This document shows, piece after piece, positions 17,551-26,600 of a stretch of 64,000 nucleotides of DNA. The notes beneath the pieces are model-generated. The model did not search any database. It had not been told where the DNA came from and worked only from the letters and a program-made list of their open reading frames with translations. Origin of the DNA: Nevskia sp. (GTDB lineage: Bacteria > Pseudomonadota > Gammaproteobacteria > Nevskiales > Nevskiaceae); the NCBI GenBank assembly GCA_021732745.1, contig JAKFUK010000005.1, positions 1 to 64,000 on the forward strand, written 5' to 3'. Position 1 is the stretch's first letter; every line of letters starts with the position of its first letter. The translations under genes were made by a program, and so were the position numbers.

Positions 17551-17602
17551 GCTACACGCCACCGCACCCGCAAGCATTCGATTGAGTCAGGAGCACCGAG
17601 TC

Positions 17603-19243
17603 ATGGCCAAAACGCACGATCACAGTCACGCACACGGGCACGATCACGCCCATGATCACGACGATCACCACCACGGCCCCGACAAGGGCGTGATGCGCTG
17701 GATCAAGACCACCAATCACAAGGACCTCGGCACCTTGTATCTGTGGTTCTCGTTCATCATGTTTTTCATCGGCGGCCTGATGTCGCTGGTGATTCGCGCT
17801 GAACTCTATGCCCCCGGCATGCAGTTCATCGACCCCGAGTTCTACAACCAGATGATCACGCTGCACGCGCTGGTCATGATCTTCGGCGGCGTCATGCCGG
17901 GGTTCGTGGGGCTGGCGAACTGGATGGTGCCGATGATGATCGGCTGCTCCGATCTGGCCCTGCCCCGCGTCAACAACTGGGGCTTCTGGATCCTGCCGTT
18001 CGCGTTCACCATGCTGCTGTCGACGCTGTTCCTGCCGGGCGGTGGCCCTGCCGGCGGCTGGACCTTGTATCCGCCGCTGGTGCTCCAGGGTGGTGCCTCG
18101 TTCCCGCTGACCATCTTCGCGATCCACATGCTCGGCATCTCGTCGATCACCGGTGCGATCAACGTCGTGGTCACGATCATGAACATGCGCGCGCCGGGCA
18201 TGACCCTGCTGAAGATGCCGCTGTTCGTCTGGACCTGGCTGATCACCGCTTATCTCTTGATCGCGGTCATGCCGGTGCTCGCCGGTGCGGTCACGATGCT
18301 CTTGACCGACAAGTATTTCGGCACCAGCTTCTTCAACGCGGCTGGCGGCGGCGACCCGGTGATGTTCGAACACATCTTCTGGTTCTTCGGTCACCCGGAG
18401 GTCTACATCATGATCTTGCCGGCGTTCGGCATCGTCTCGACGATCATTCCGACCTTCGCCCGCAAGCAGTTGTTCGGATATGACTCGATGGTCTATGCGG
18501 TCGCCTCGATCGCCTTCCTGTCGTTCATCGTCTGGGCGCACCACATGTTCACGGTCGGCATTCCGCTGGCGGGTGAGCTGTTCTTCATGTTCTCGACCAT
18601 GCTGATCGCGGTGCCGACCGGCGTGAAGGTGTTCAACTGGCTGGCGACCATGTGGCGCGGCTCGATGACCTTCGAGACGCCGATGCTGTTCGCGATCGGC
18701 TTCGTGTTCCTGTTCACCATCGGTGGCTTCTCGGGAATCATGCTGGCGCTGGCGCCGGTCGACTTCCAGTACCACAACAGCTACTTCGTGGTTGCCCACT
18801 TCCACTATGTGCTGGTGCCGGGCGCGATCTTCTCGATCATCGCCGCCATCTACTACTGGATTCCGAAGTGGACCGGCGTGATGTACGACGAGCGCCTCGG
18901 CAAGATCCACTTCTGGCTCAGCGCGATCTTCATCAACGTCACCTTCTTCCCGCAGCATTTCGTGGGTCTGGCCGGCATGCCGCGCCGTATCCCGGACTAC
19001 GCGGTGCAGTTCACGGACTTCAACGTGATCTCGACCTGGGGCGCGTTCCTGTACTTCATCGCCCAGTTCATCATGATCTACAACTTCCTCCGCTGCGCCA
19101 TCTGGCGGAAGGGCATGGTGCCGGCGACGTCGCAGGTCTGGGAAGGCGCGCACGGTCTGGAATGGACGGTGCCGTCGCCGGCCCCGTACCACACCTTTGA
19201 AGACCCGCCGCACGTCGGCGACGAGCCGGCCGCTGCGCACTGA
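17603..19243 (+). CDS. coxA: cytochrome c oxidase subunit I
   Basis: 546-residue catalytic subunit with twelve hydrophobic helices, housing heme a and the heme a3-CuB centre. Visible landmarks are TTNHKDLGT, HALVMIFGG with a heme a His, the CuB/cross-linked Tyr segment FWFFGHPEVYI, the CuB pair in WAHHMFTVG, and HFHYVL with the a3 and a ligands. The N-terminus is unusually His-rich, with 11 His in residues 5-24. The ATG at 17603 has GGAG about 11 bases upstream; an in-frame TTG 21 bases earlier is unlikely. It follows coxB after 52 bases. Confidence 0.96.
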   Translation: MAKTHDHSHAHGHDHAHDHDDHHHGPDKGVMRWIKTTNHKDLGTLYLWFSFIMFFIGGLMSLVIRAELYAPGMQFIDPEFYNQMITLHALVMIFGGVMPGFVGLANWMVPMMIGCSDLALPRVNNWGFWILPFAFTMLLSTLFLPGGGPAGGWTLYPPLVLQGGASFPLTIFAIHMLGISSITGAINVVVTIMNMRAPGMTLLKMPLFVWTWLITAYLLIAVMPVLAGAVTMLLTDKYFGTSFFNAAGGGDPVMFEHIFWFFGHPEVYIMILPAFGIVSTIIPTFARKQLFGYDSMVYAVASIAFLSFIVWAHHMFTVGIPLAGELFFMFSTMLIAVPTGVKVFNWLATMWRGSMTFETPMLFAIGFVFLFTIGGFSGIMLALAPVDFQYHNSYFVVAHFHYVLVPGAIFSIIAAIYYWIPKWTGVMYDERLGKIHFWLSAIFINVTFFPQHFVGLAGMPRRIPDYAVQFTDFNVISTWGAFLYFIAQFIMIYNFLRCAIWRKGMVPATSQVWEGAHGLEWTVPSPAPYHTFEDPPHVGDEPAAAH

Positions 19244-19258
19244 ACCTGACCCGGGATC

Positions 19259-19387
19259 ATGACCACGACGATGCCCAAGCCCGCCGCCCCGCCGTCCACT
19301 CGCCGTAACTGGCGGCTGGGCGTGCTGCTGGCCATCGTCGCCGTCGGTTTCTATGTCGGCTTCTTCATCGCCGTGAGCAACCGCTGA
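19259..19387 (+). CDS. cytochrome oxidase small assembly protein
   Basis: 42 residues: a short basic, Pro-rich N-terminus ([18 protein letters not shown]) and one membrane helix ([20 protein letters not shown]) ending SNR. Such proteins occur between the genes for subunit I and CtaG in many beta- and gammaproteobacteria and are annotated as small assembly proteins of the oxidase; the molecular role is unknown. It starts 15 bases after coxA and ends 7 bases before ctaG, so it must be cotranscribed with them. Confidence 0.78.
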   Translation: MTTTMPKPAAPPSTRRNWRLGVLLAIVAVGFYVGFFIAVSNR

Positions 19388-19394
19388 CCTGCTG

Positions 19395-19979
19395 ATGGAA
19401 GGCAAGCGCAATGCACGGGGCCTCTGGAAGCTGCTGATCGTGGTCGGCGGCATGTTCTGCTTCGGCTTCGTGCTGGTGCCGATGTACAACGCGATCTGCC
19501 AGCTGGTGAATCTGAACGGCAAGGACACAGCGATGCTGGTGCCGGCCGATCAGATCGTCGAGCGCGAAGACAAGGCGAGGACCGTCAAGGTCGAGTTCGT
19601 GACCACCGTCAACGGCGGCCGGGTGTTCAGCTTCAATGCCGAGCAGCCGACCATCGAGGTGCATCCGGGCAAGCTGTACACAGTGAACTTCACGGCCCGG
19701 AACCAGCGCGATGTGGCGGTGATCGGTCAGGCGGTGCCCAGCGTGTCGCCGTGGAATGCCGCGCGGCACCTGCGCAAGACCGAATGCTTCTGCTTCAACC
19801 AGCAGCCGTTCGCCGCGAACGAAGAAAAGCTGATGCCGGTGCGTTTCATGCTGGATCCGGAGCTGCCGGCCGATGTCGAGACCATCACCTTGTCGTACAC
19901 CTTCTTCGATGCAACGGCGTTTGCTGTGGTCAAGCCGGATGCGGCAGCCGCAGCGACGCCGGCCGTACCCGAAAGTTAA
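19395..19979 (+). CDS. ctaG: cytochrome c oxidase assembly protein CtaG/Cox11
   Basis: 194-residue periplasm-facing protein with one N-terminal membrane helix (about 10-30) that delivers copper to the CuB site of subunit I. The copper-binding CFCF motif sits in [12 protein letters not shown], and PMYNAICQ follows the helix, both typical of Cox11. A short Ala-rich tail is present. It belongs to the coxB-coxA-ctaG-ctaE run. Confidence 0.95.
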   Translation: MEGKRNARGLWKLLIVVGGMFCFGFVLVPMYNAICQLVNLNGKDTAMLVPADQIVEREDKARTVKVEFVTTVNGGRVFSFNAEQPTIEVHPGKLYTVNFTARNQRDVAVIGQAVPSVSPWNAARHLRKTECFCFNQQPFAANEEKLMPVRFMLDPELPADVETITLSYTFFDATAFAVVKPDAAAAATPAVPES

Positions 19980-20016
19980 GTTCGTCAGTCAGTAGACCCG
20001 TCAAAGGAACCCCGTC

Positions 20017-20904
20017 ATGGCAACCCATGCCGCAGCAAGCGACCCGAGCAACCGTCGGTACTTCGTCCCAGCGCCGAGCGCCTGGCCGTTCATGTTGACG
20101 GTCGCACTCGGCACCATCCTGTACAGCGTCAGCATGTACCTGGAAGAGCGCCATCCGGGGCCGATTCCGTTCGTGCTCGGCGGCGCGCTGTTCTTCTACA
20201 TCGTGTTCACCTGGTTCCGTGGCGTGGCGACGGAAAGCGAGACCGGCCAGTACAGCGCCCAGGTCGATCGCACCTATCGCCTCGGCATGAGCTGGTTCAT
20301 CTTTTCGGAAGTGATGTTCTTCGCGGCCTTCTTCGGCGCGCTGTATTACGCCCGCGAACTGTCGGTGCCCTGGCTATCTGGCGAAGGCAGCCGCGTGCTG
20401 ACCAACGAAGTGCTGTGGCCAGCCTTCGAGAACATCTGGCCGACCAACGGCCCAGCGGCCATCGGCGGCGATTTCAAGACCATCTCGCCCTGGCATCTGC
20501 CGCTGATCAACACCCTGCTGCTGCTGACCTCGTCGGTCACCATCACTTTCGCGCACCACGCGCTGAAGGAAGGTCATCGCCGGGCCACGATCCTGTGGAT
20601 GTGGGCGACCATCGCACTCGGTGCGGTGTTCCTCTACTTCCAGGCCTCGGAGTACATCGAGGCCTATCACGAGCTGAACCTGACCCTGAACTCGGGCATC
20701 TACGGTTCGACGTTCTTCATGCTGACCGGCTTCCACGGCATGCATGTGACCCTCGGCACCATCATGATGATTTCGGTCACCGGTCGCCTGATGTCGGGCC
20801 ACTTCAAGCCGGAAAGCCACTTCGGCTTCGAAGGCGTGGCCTGGTACTGGCACTTCGTCGACGTGGTCTGGGTTGGCCTGTTCATCTTCGTCTACATCCT
20901 GTAA
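20017..20904 (+). CDS. ctaE: cytochrome c oxidase subunit III
   Basis: 295-residue membrane subunit with seven hydrophobic helices. Family features include RLGMSWFIFSEVMFFAAFFGA with the conserved Glu, NTLLLLTSSVTITFAHHAL, TGFHGMHVTLGT and the C-terminal WYWHFVDVVWVGLF. It stabilises the proton and oxygen pathways of subunit I. A palindromic terminator shared with the convergent DUF2909 gene ends the transcript. Confidence 0.96.
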   Translation: MATHAAASDPSNRRYFVPAPSAWPFMLTVALGTILYSVSMYLEERHPGPIPFVLGGALFFYIVFTWFRGVATESETGQYSAQVDRTYRLGMSWFIFSEVMFFAAFFGALYYARELSVPWLSGEGSRVLTNEVLWPAFENIWPTNGPAAIGGDFKTISPWHLPLINTLLLLTSSVTITFAHHALKEGHRRATILWMWATIALGAVFLYFQASEYIEAYHELNLTLNSGIYGSTFFMLTGFHGMHVTLGTIMMISVTGRLMSGHFKPESHFGFEGVAWYWHFVDVVWVGLFIFVYIL

Positions 20905-20952
20905 TCGGATGAGACAGGGTCGGCGGCGCTGATCGCGCCGGCTCGCAGGACC

Positions 20953-20984
20953 GAAAAGCCCGACCGTTGCCGGTCGGGCTTTTC
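20953..20984. terminator. bidirectional terminator between ctaE and DUF2909 gene
   Basis: GAAAAGCCCGACCG at 20953-20966, loop TTGC, CGGTCGGGCTTTTC at 20971-20984: a perfect 14-base stem with A-run and T-run on opposite flanks, so it can work for both converging genes. Confidence 0.9.
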
Positions 20985-20989
20985 GTCAT

Positions 20990-21199
20990 TCAGCCGCCGA
21001 CGCCGTGCGGCCGGATCCAGCCCATCATCGTCGCGATCAGCAGGAACACGATCAGCGCCACCTGCAGGCCGACCCGCAGGGTCAGCGCCCGCACCGTGCG
21101 TTTGCTTCGGCTTGAGTCCTTCATCATGAAGAACAGCGCCGAGAACAGCGAAATGACGATGGCGACGAGCAATACCGTGACGATCAGTTTCGGAAGCAT
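20990..21199 (-). CDS. DUF2909 twin-transmembrane protein
   Basis: 69 residues with two membrane helices (about 5-24 and 47-62) separated by a basic loop KDSSRSKRTVRALTLRVG. This matches the small DUF2909 'twin transmembrane' family found beside surf1 in gammaproteobacterial oxidase clusters. It is on the minus strand between two plus-strand parts of the cluster. The role is unknown, probably oxidase biogenesis. Confidence 0.78.
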   Translation of the reverse strand: MLPKLIVTVLLVAIVISLFSALFFMMKDSSRSKRTVRALTLRVGLQVALIVFLLIATMMGWIRPHGVGG

Positions 21200-21294
21200 G
21201 GCGGGATAGGAAAAAGTGGTGACGAGATGTTAAGCCCCGGCGTGCAGGCCCGATACCGTGATGCAGCCCTCGCGCGCATCACGCGGTGCGGCCG

Positions 21295-22023
21295 ATGACC
21301 GCGCGCTGGCAGTTCCGCCCGCCGTGGTGGGCGATCCTCGGCACCGTGATCGGCTGCGCGATCACCGTCCGGCTGGGGCTGTGGCAGTGGCATCGCGGTG
21401 TCGCGCGTGAAGCGCTGGATGCGCAATACCTGAGTGCGGAAGCGGCGGCACCGATTGCACTCAAGGTCGACAGCCCGGTGCCGAAAGGGGCCGACGCAAG
21501 GCTGGCGACTGTCAATGGACGCTACGACGGCAGCCGGCAACTGCTGCTCGACAATCAGGTCCACGACCGCATGCCGGGCTATCACGTCCTGACGCCGATC
21601 CGGCTGGCGTCCGGTGGCATCGCCCTGATCAACCGCGGCTGGGTCGCGCAGAATCCCGATCGCAGCCAGTTCCCGCCGCTGCCGGTGCCGGACGCCGATG
21701 TCGAGATCACGGGGTTGTGGCGGTCGCTGCCGCAGCCCGCACTCCGCCTGGAAATCGACAACTGCGCGGCGGCCGACGCGCTCTGGCCGCGCATCGTCGG
21801 CTATCCGACCGCTGCCGACCTGCGCTGCCTGTACGGCCCCGACACCGCTTCCGGCATGCTGCTGCTCGACCCAAAAGCAGCGGACGGCTTCCTGCGCGAC
21901 TGGACCCAGGCCGACCGCCGCTTCCCGCCGCAGCGTCATTACGGCTACGCCGCACAGTGGTTCGCGTTCGCCGCGACCCTGCTGGCGATCTTTCTCAAAC
22001 TCAATCTGAAACGACGCCCATGA
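21295..22023 (+). CDS. SURF1 family oxidase assembly protein
   Basis: 242 residues with one membrane helix at each end (about 12-30 and near 220-238) and a periplasmic domain between, the SURF1 layout. GLWQWHRG after the first helix, YLLLDNQ-like LLLDNQVHDRMPGYHVLTP, INRGWV and the final HYGYAAQWFAFA are family hallmarks. SURF1 helps heme a insertion into subunit I. An in-frame GTG 9 bases earlier is possible. Its stop overlaps the next start as ATGA. Confidence 0.92.
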   Translation: MTARWQFRPPWWAILGTVIGCAITVRLGLWQWHRGVAREALDAQYLSAEAAAPIALKVDSPVPKGADARLATVNGRYDGSRQLLLDNQVHDRMPGYHVLTPIRLASGGIALINRGWVAQNPDRSQFPPLPVPDADVEITGLWRSLPQPALRLEIDNCAAADALWPRIVGYPTAADLRCLYGPDTASGMLLLDPKAADGFLRDWTQADRRFPPQRHYGYAAQWFAFAATLLAIFLKLNLKRRP

Positions 22024-22637
22024 ACCCGCAAGCCGCACAACTGCGCCGATCGCGCCTGACCCTGATCCTGCTCGGCGTGCTGTTCGTCGGCCCGCTGATC
22101 GGCGCCTGGATTCTTTACAGCGCCGGCCTGCGTCCGAGCCTGACCACCAACTACGGCACGCTGGTGCAGCCGACCACGCCGCTGCCGAAGCTTGAGCTGC
22201 GCAACGCTGCGGGCGAGCCGCAGCCGGAGCTGATGCTCGGCCGCTGGAGCCTGGTGCAACTCGGTGGCGAGACTTGCGATGCAGCATGCAGCGAGCGTCT
22301 GGTGCTGACTCGGCAAGTGCGTCTGGCGCTGGGTGCGGCCGGCGTCAACAAGGATCGCGTGCAACGGGTGTTCATCGTGCCGAGCGCCGATGCCGCCGTG
22401 GCGGCCAGCAGCCAACTGCGCGAGGCGCACAAGATCCTGCACATCGTCGCCGACCAAACTGCGGCCGGTCAGCGCGCCGCCGATATCTTCAAGCCCACCG
22501 ACCCGCAGGCGATATACCTGATCGACCCCAACGGCAACTGGCTGATCACCTACCAGAACCAGACCGATGCCGACGCCTTCCAGCGCGGTTTGCTCAAGGA
22601 TCTGAAAAAGTTGCTGCGCCTGTCCTCGATCGGCTGA
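22020..22637 (+). CDS. SCO1/SenC-like membrane-anchored thioredoxin-fold protein
   Basis: 205 residues: an N-terminal membrane helix (about 13-34) and a periplasmic thioredoxin-like domain. GGETCDAACSERL carries the CxxxC pair used by SCO proteins to bind copper, and a later YLIDPNGNWLITY resembles the end of the SCO fold, but the usual SCO His is not obvious. It overlaps surf1 by 4 bases and precedes ctaA, so a role in CuA maturation or in electron supply for assembly is inferred. Confidence 0.78.
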   Translation: MNPQAAQLRRSRLTLILLGVLFVGPLIGAWILYSAGLRPSLTTNYGTLVQPTTPLPKLELRNAAGEPQPELMLGRWSLVQLGGETCDAACSERLVLTRQVRLALGAAGVNKDRVQRVFIVPSADAAVAASSQLREAHKILHIVADQTAAGQRAADIFKPTDPQAIYLIDPNGNWLITYQNQTDADAFQRGLLKDLKKLLRLSSIG

Positions 22638-22703
22638 GGGGCGGGCAGCGGAATGCCCCGCTCCCCGCAGTAGTAAAATGCACGGCTCGCGACCCCCAAC
22701 CCC

Positions 22704-23711
22704 ATGCGCCAGACCTTCAACCGCCTGAACTTGCTGACCCTGGTGCTCACGTTCGTCCTGATCGTGCTCGGTGCCTACGTGCGCCTGTCCAACGCCGGGC
22801 TCGGCTGCCCGGACTGGCCCGGCTGCTATGGCCATATCGGCGTGCCGGACGCCACGCACGAAGTGGCGGCGGCCGAAGCGGCTTATCCCGAGCGGCCGGT
22901 CGAGGCCCCGAAAGCCTGGAAGGAGATGGTCCATCGCTATCTGGCCGGCATCGTCGGCCTGCTGATCGGCGGCCTCGCGCTGCTGGCCTGGCGCGATCGC
23001 AGCCGCGCCCTGCCGCGAGTGCTGAGCTTGGCAACGGTCGCGGTGGTGATGGTGCAGATCGTGTTCGGGGCGCTGACCGTGACCCTGAAGGTCAAGCCGA
23101 TCATCGTCACCACCCATCTGATGCTGGGGCTGACCACCTTGTCCCTGCTCTGGTGGATGTGGCTCGGCACGCGCGGCACGTCGGCCACCACTCTGCCGAA
23201 GGCCGGCCTGCTGAAGCCGCTGTCGATCGCAGCACTCGCGCTGCTCTGCGGCCAGATTTTCCTCGGCGGCTGGACCAGCACCAACTACGCAGCACTCGCC
23301 TGCCCGGATTTCCCGGCCTGCCACGATTCCTACCTGCCGAAAGGCGATCTCGGCGAGGCGTTCAAGCTGTGGCGGGGCTTAGGGATCGACTACGAATTCG
23401 GCGTTCTCGACACTGCTGCCCGCGCCAGCATTCACCTCGTGCATCGCTATGGCGCGCTGGCCCTGAGCCTGGTGCTGATCGCCGTCGCCGGCTATCTGCT
23501 GTCGCTGCGCCGCTCGCCGTTCACCCAGCTGGGTGTCGCGCTGCTGGCTGCGCTGGCGCTGCAGGTCGCGATCGGGGTGGGCCTGATTCACCTGCAACTG
23601 CCGCTGTGGCTCGCCGACGCCCACAATGCCGGCGCGGCGCTGCTGCTGCTGGCAGTGCTGGCGCTGAATCACGCGGTCTGGCGCGGCGATGTCCGCCGCG
23701 TCGCGCTCTGA
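22704..23711 (+). CDS. ctaA: heme A synthase
   Basis: 335-residue membrane protein (COX15/CtaA) that oxidises the methyl group of heme O to give heme A. Eight hydrophobic helices are seen with conserved LGAYVRLSNAGLGCPDWPGC at the start, HRYLAG near 74, TTHL near 134, and a second half repeating HRYGA, consistent with the internal duplication. The Cys pair in GLGCPDWPGC and another in ALACPDFPAC correspond to the known extracytoplasmic pairs. It ends 10 bases before ctaB. Confidence 0.95.
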   Translation: MRQTFNRLNLLTLVLTFVLIVLGAYVRLSNAGLGCPDWPGCYGHIGVPDATHEVAAAEAAYPERPVEAPKAWKEMVHRYLAGIVGLLIGGLALLAWRDRSRALPRVLSLATVAVVMVQIVFGALTVTLKVKPIIVTTHLMLGLTTLSLLWWMWLGTRGTSATTLPKAGLLKPLSIAALALLCGQIFLGGWTSTNYAALACPDFPACHDSYLPKGDLGEAFKLWRGLGIDYEFGVLDTAARASIHLVHRYGALALSLVLIAVAGYLLSLRRSPFTQLGVALLAALALQVAIGVGLIHLQLPLWLADAHNAGAALLLLAVLALNHAVWRGDVRRVAL

Positions 23712-23721
23712 AATACTTCCG

Positions 23722-24642
23722 ATGACCCGAACCACGACGCCGCCCCTGAAGATCGAAGCTGCGCTCGCGCCGGTATCGCGGCTGAACGAGTATTACGAGC
23801 TGTGCAAGCCGCGCGTGGTGATGCTGATCGTGTTCACCGCGATCGTCGGCATGTTCATGGCGGTGCCCGGGCTGCCGCCGCTGGCTGCGTTGCTGTGGGG
23901 AACGATCGGCATCTCGCTGCAGGCGGCATCGGCGGCGGCCGTCAATCAGATCATCGACCGCGAGATCGACGCGCGCATGAAGCGCACCTGCGGCCGGCCG
24001 CTGGTCACCGGCTCCCTGACCCTGACCCATTCGATCGCTTTCGCGACTGCGCTGGGCCTCGCCGGCTTCATGGTGCTTTGGTTCCTGGTCAATCCGCTGA
24101 CGGCGGTGCTGACTCAGCTGACCCTGGTCGGCTATGCCGGCGTCTACACCTTGTTCCTGAAGCGGGCGACGCCGCAGAACATCGTCATCGGCGGCGCTTC
24201 CGGTGCCGCGCCGCCGGTGCTGGGCTGGGCCGCAGTGACCGGAACGATTGATCCCCACGCCCTGATCCTGTTCCTGATCATCTTCATCTGGACGCCGCCG
24301 CATTTCTGGGCGCTGGCGATCGAGCGGCGCGAGGAATACGCCAAGGTCGGCGTGCCGATGCTGCCGGTGACTCACGGCGTCGAATACACCGCGACCCAGG
24401 TGCTGCTCTATACCTTCCTGCTGATCGCGGTGACCATCCTGCCGTTCGCCGTCGGCATGAGCGGCTGGCTGTATCTCATCGCCGCCCTCCTGCTCGGCGG
24501 TCGCTTCTTGCAACTGGCGATCCAGCTCAAGTTCCGCCCACGCAAGGGGCTGCCGATGAAAACCTTCGGCTTTTCAATCGTCTACCTGATGGCTATCTTC
24601 ACGGCGCTGCTGGTCGATCACTACCTCGGCGCGCTGTTCTGA
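23722..24642 (+). CDS. ctaB: protoheme IX farnesyltransferase (heme O synthase)
   Basis: 306-residue membrane prenyltransferase (CyoE/CtaB) that converts heme B to heme O, the substrate of CtaA. YYELCKPRVV opens the domain, and the Asp motif NQIIDREIDARMKRT and the second motif near YTLFLKRATPQN are present, with DHYLGA at the end. The start at 23722 follows ctaA by 10 bases; an earlier Met lies inside ctaA. The last 69 bases overlap the convergent gene on the minus strand. Confidence 0.95.
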   Translation: MTRTTTPPLKIEAALAPVSRLNEYYELCKPRVVMLIVFTAIVGMFMAVPGLPPLAALLWGTIGISLQAASAAAVNQIIDREIDARMKRTCGRPLVTGSLTLTHSIAFATALGLAGFMVLWFLVNPLTAVLTQLTLVGYAGVYTLFLKRATPQNIVIGGASGAAPPVLGWAAVTGTIDPHALILFLIIFIWTPPHFWALAIERREEYAKVGVPMLPVTHGVEYTATQVLLYTFLLIAVTILPFAVGMSGWLYLIAALLLGGRFLQLAIQLKFRPRKGLPMKTFGFSIVYLMAIFTALLVDHYLGALF

Positions 24643-25416
24643 GTTCGAGAGTTCGGTATCCGCAGCGTCGTCGGCATCCGAAAGCAGGAAATACTCGATG
24701 TTCAGCGTCCTGGTTTCCGAGTAGCGCAGCACGAAGTAATTGCCACGGATGTCGTACTTGTCGCTGTCGGCCCCGTCGGTGAGCTTCCAGCGGCTGACGT
24801 TGGACATCAGCACCCGGTCGAGCTGGCCGTCGGCGCCGTAGAAAAAATGCTCGACGATGCCCCGATACACATAGGGTTCCTTGCCTTGCTCGACCACGGC
24901 AGACAGGAAGGCAGACGGCATGGTGAGTTTGTCGCTGCGATCCGGGAACTCCTCGATCTCGCTGCTCAGCAGGTAATGCCAGGGATTGTCGAAACGCAGC
25001 AGGCGAGTGCTGCGATCCCATCCCCGACGCCGGACCGTGTGGTGGACGAGCATGCCGGCGGCGACGGCCAGCAGGTTGATGCTCAGGAAATAGCCGGCAA
25101 TGGCCGCGATGTTGTCGCTGGCGCGGCCGATGACCGCCGTCAGCGGGCCTGAATCCCGGGCCGGGTTGCCGAGCAGCACGAACAGCCAGTCGTCATAGCG
25201 AACGTCGCGTTCGAGCCAGGGCAGATGGGTGATGAGGCCGAGCCAGACCGTGTGCAGCAGCGCTGCGGCGAGAACGCCGAGCGCGATTTCATCGGAAATG
25301 GCGCGCAGCGAGGTGGGGCTGGTCCAGCCCCGGGGGCCGCGCGCGTAGGCGTAGCGGAAAACGATGCCGGGCAGTACCAGCAGAAAGATCAGCAGGGCCG
25401 GTACTGCGAAGTTCAC
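24574..25416 (-). CDS. membrane protein of unknown function
   Basis: 280 residues with three or four hydrophobic segments in the first half (1-20, about 45-65, about 105-128), the last half being polar and rich in aromatic and Asp residues (NVSRWKLTDG, YFVLRYSETRTLNIEYFLL). The N-terminus could be a signal anchor. The 3' end overlaps the end of ctaB by 69 bases in antisense, which may mean the true stop is older than the neighbour arrangement. The architecture recalls DUF6338-like membrane proteins, but I cannot confirm this. Confidence 0.72.
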   Translation of the reverse strand: MNFAVPALLIFLLVLPGIVFRYAYARGPRGWTSPTSLRAISDEIALGVLAAALLHTVWLGLITHLPWLERDVRYDDWLFVLLGNPARDSGPLTAVIGRASDNIAAIAGYFLSINLLAVAAGMLVHHTVRRRGWDRSTRLLRFDNPWHYLLSSEIEEFPDRSDKLTMPSAFLSAVVEQGKEPYVYRGIVEHFFYGADGQLDRVLMSNVSRWKLTDGADSDKYDIRGNYFVLRYSETRTLNIEYFLLSDADDAADTELSNSEQRAEVVIDQQRREDSHQVDD

Positions 25417-25452
25417 GGCGGCAGCGTCAGCGTTGCAGGCGCTGCGGGAGGT

Positions 25453-25623
25453 TTAACGGCTGCGGGCCTGCTTCAGCGCTTCGGAGCCGACCAACACCTT
25501 GTACCGGCGGCCATTGACACTGACTTCGCCGCCGCCGCCCTTGACCAGGATGTCACTCAGGGCACGGCTGGCCTTGGGGTCTTGCAGCACGGTGCGCAGT
25601 GCAGGGGAAATCTGGGCTTTCAT
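25453..25623 (-). CDS. small hypothetical protein (56 aa)
   Basis: Minus-strand frame encoding 56 residues starting MKAQISPALRTVLQDPKASR, with a GGGGEV turn and a basic end. It is soluble and shows third-position GC typical of coding sequence. It lies between the membrane protein gene and rpoH, both on the same strand. No family is recognised; composition and start resemble small conserved proteins rather than chance frames. Confidence 0.55.
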   Translation of the reverse strand: MKAQISPALRTVLQDPKASRALSDILVKGGGGEVSVNGRRYKVLVGSEALKQARSR

Positions 25624-25693
25624 ATCCTTGCCATGAACGCGTTGATGCTCGGAAGCTAACGCAATGCCTGGGTGTCGTCCAGCGTGCCCAGCC

Positions 25694-26569
25694 TCAGGCG
25701 GCGACTTCCTCGACCTCGATTGCCTTGCGCAGCTTTTTCATCGCGGCGACCTCGATCTGGCGGATGCGCTCGGCGGACACGCCGTACTCGTCACCCAGTT
25801 CCTGCAAGCCGGCCTTGGATTCATCGGCCAGCCAGCGGCGTTGGAGGATGTCGCGCGAACGCGGGTCCAGCGACACCAGTGCCTGCTTCATGCGCGCCTC
25901 GCGGGCGTCCTGCCATTCGGCTTCCTCGATCGCTGCGAATTGGTCGCTGCGGTCGGCCAAATAGTCTTCCGGCACGAAAGACTCTTCACCGTCTTCCGGC
26001 GTGGCGCTGAACGACACATCAGCCCCGCCGAGCCGCGATTCCATCTGCAGCACTTCTTCCGGCTTCACCTTCAGATCGCGCGCCACCGCTTCGACTTCGC
26101 TCTGGGTCATCCAGCCGAGATGGGTCTTGGACTTGCGCAGGTTGAAAAACAGCTTGCGCTGCGCCTTGGTGGTCGCGATCTTGACGATCCGCCAGTTCTT
26201 GAGGATGTACTCGTGGATCTCGGCCTTGATCCAGTGCACGGCGAAGCTGATCAGGCGCACGCCGACACCCGGATCGAAGCGCTTCACGGCCTTCATCAGG
26301 CCGATATTGCCTTCCTGGATCAGGTCCGACAGCGGCAGGCCGTAGCCCTGATAGCCGCGGGCGATGTGAACGACGAAACGAAGATTCGACAGCACCAGTT
26401 TCTGCGCCGAGGCCAGATTGCCTTCGTCATGCAGTTCATGGGCGAGCTTCTGTTCCGCCTCCGGGGTCAGCAGCGGAATCTGGCTGACCGAACGGATGTA
26501 GGTGTCGAGGCTGCCGGCCAGCGGCACCGGCAGCGCCGAAGCGCGTTGCGAAAGCACGAGAGCAGTCAT
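25694..26569 (-). CDS. rpoH: RNA polymerase sigma-32 (heat shock) factor
   Basis: 291-residue sigma-70 family factor directing heat-shock transcription. Region 2 has [19 protein letters not shown] and [19 protein letters not shown], and the RpoH box [10 protein letters not shown] follows, which distinguishes it from other alternative sigma factors. Region 4 ends with a helix-turn-helix ([19 protein letters not shown]). It is downstream of ftsX on the same strand as in E. coli, but a 184-base gap with a CIRCE operator and a sigma-E-like promoter lies between, so it should have its own control. Confidence 0.97.
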   Translation of the reverse strand: MTALVLSQRASALPVPLAGSLDTYIRSVSQIPLLTPEAEQKLAHELHDEGNLASAQKLVLSNLRFVVHIARGYQGYGLPLSDLIQEGNIGLMKAVKRFDPGVGVRLISFAVHWIKAEIHEYILKNWRIVKIATTKAQRKLFFNLRKSKTHLGWMTQSEVEAVARDLKVKPEEVLQMESRLGGADVSFSATPEDGEESFVPEDYLADRSDQFAAIEEAEWQDAREARMKQALVSLDPRSRDILQRRWLADESKAGLQELGDEYGVSAERIRQIEVAAMKKLRKAIEVEEVAA

Positions 26570-26600
26570 CAGTGTTTCCCCCGAAAGTTTGGTCGAGATG

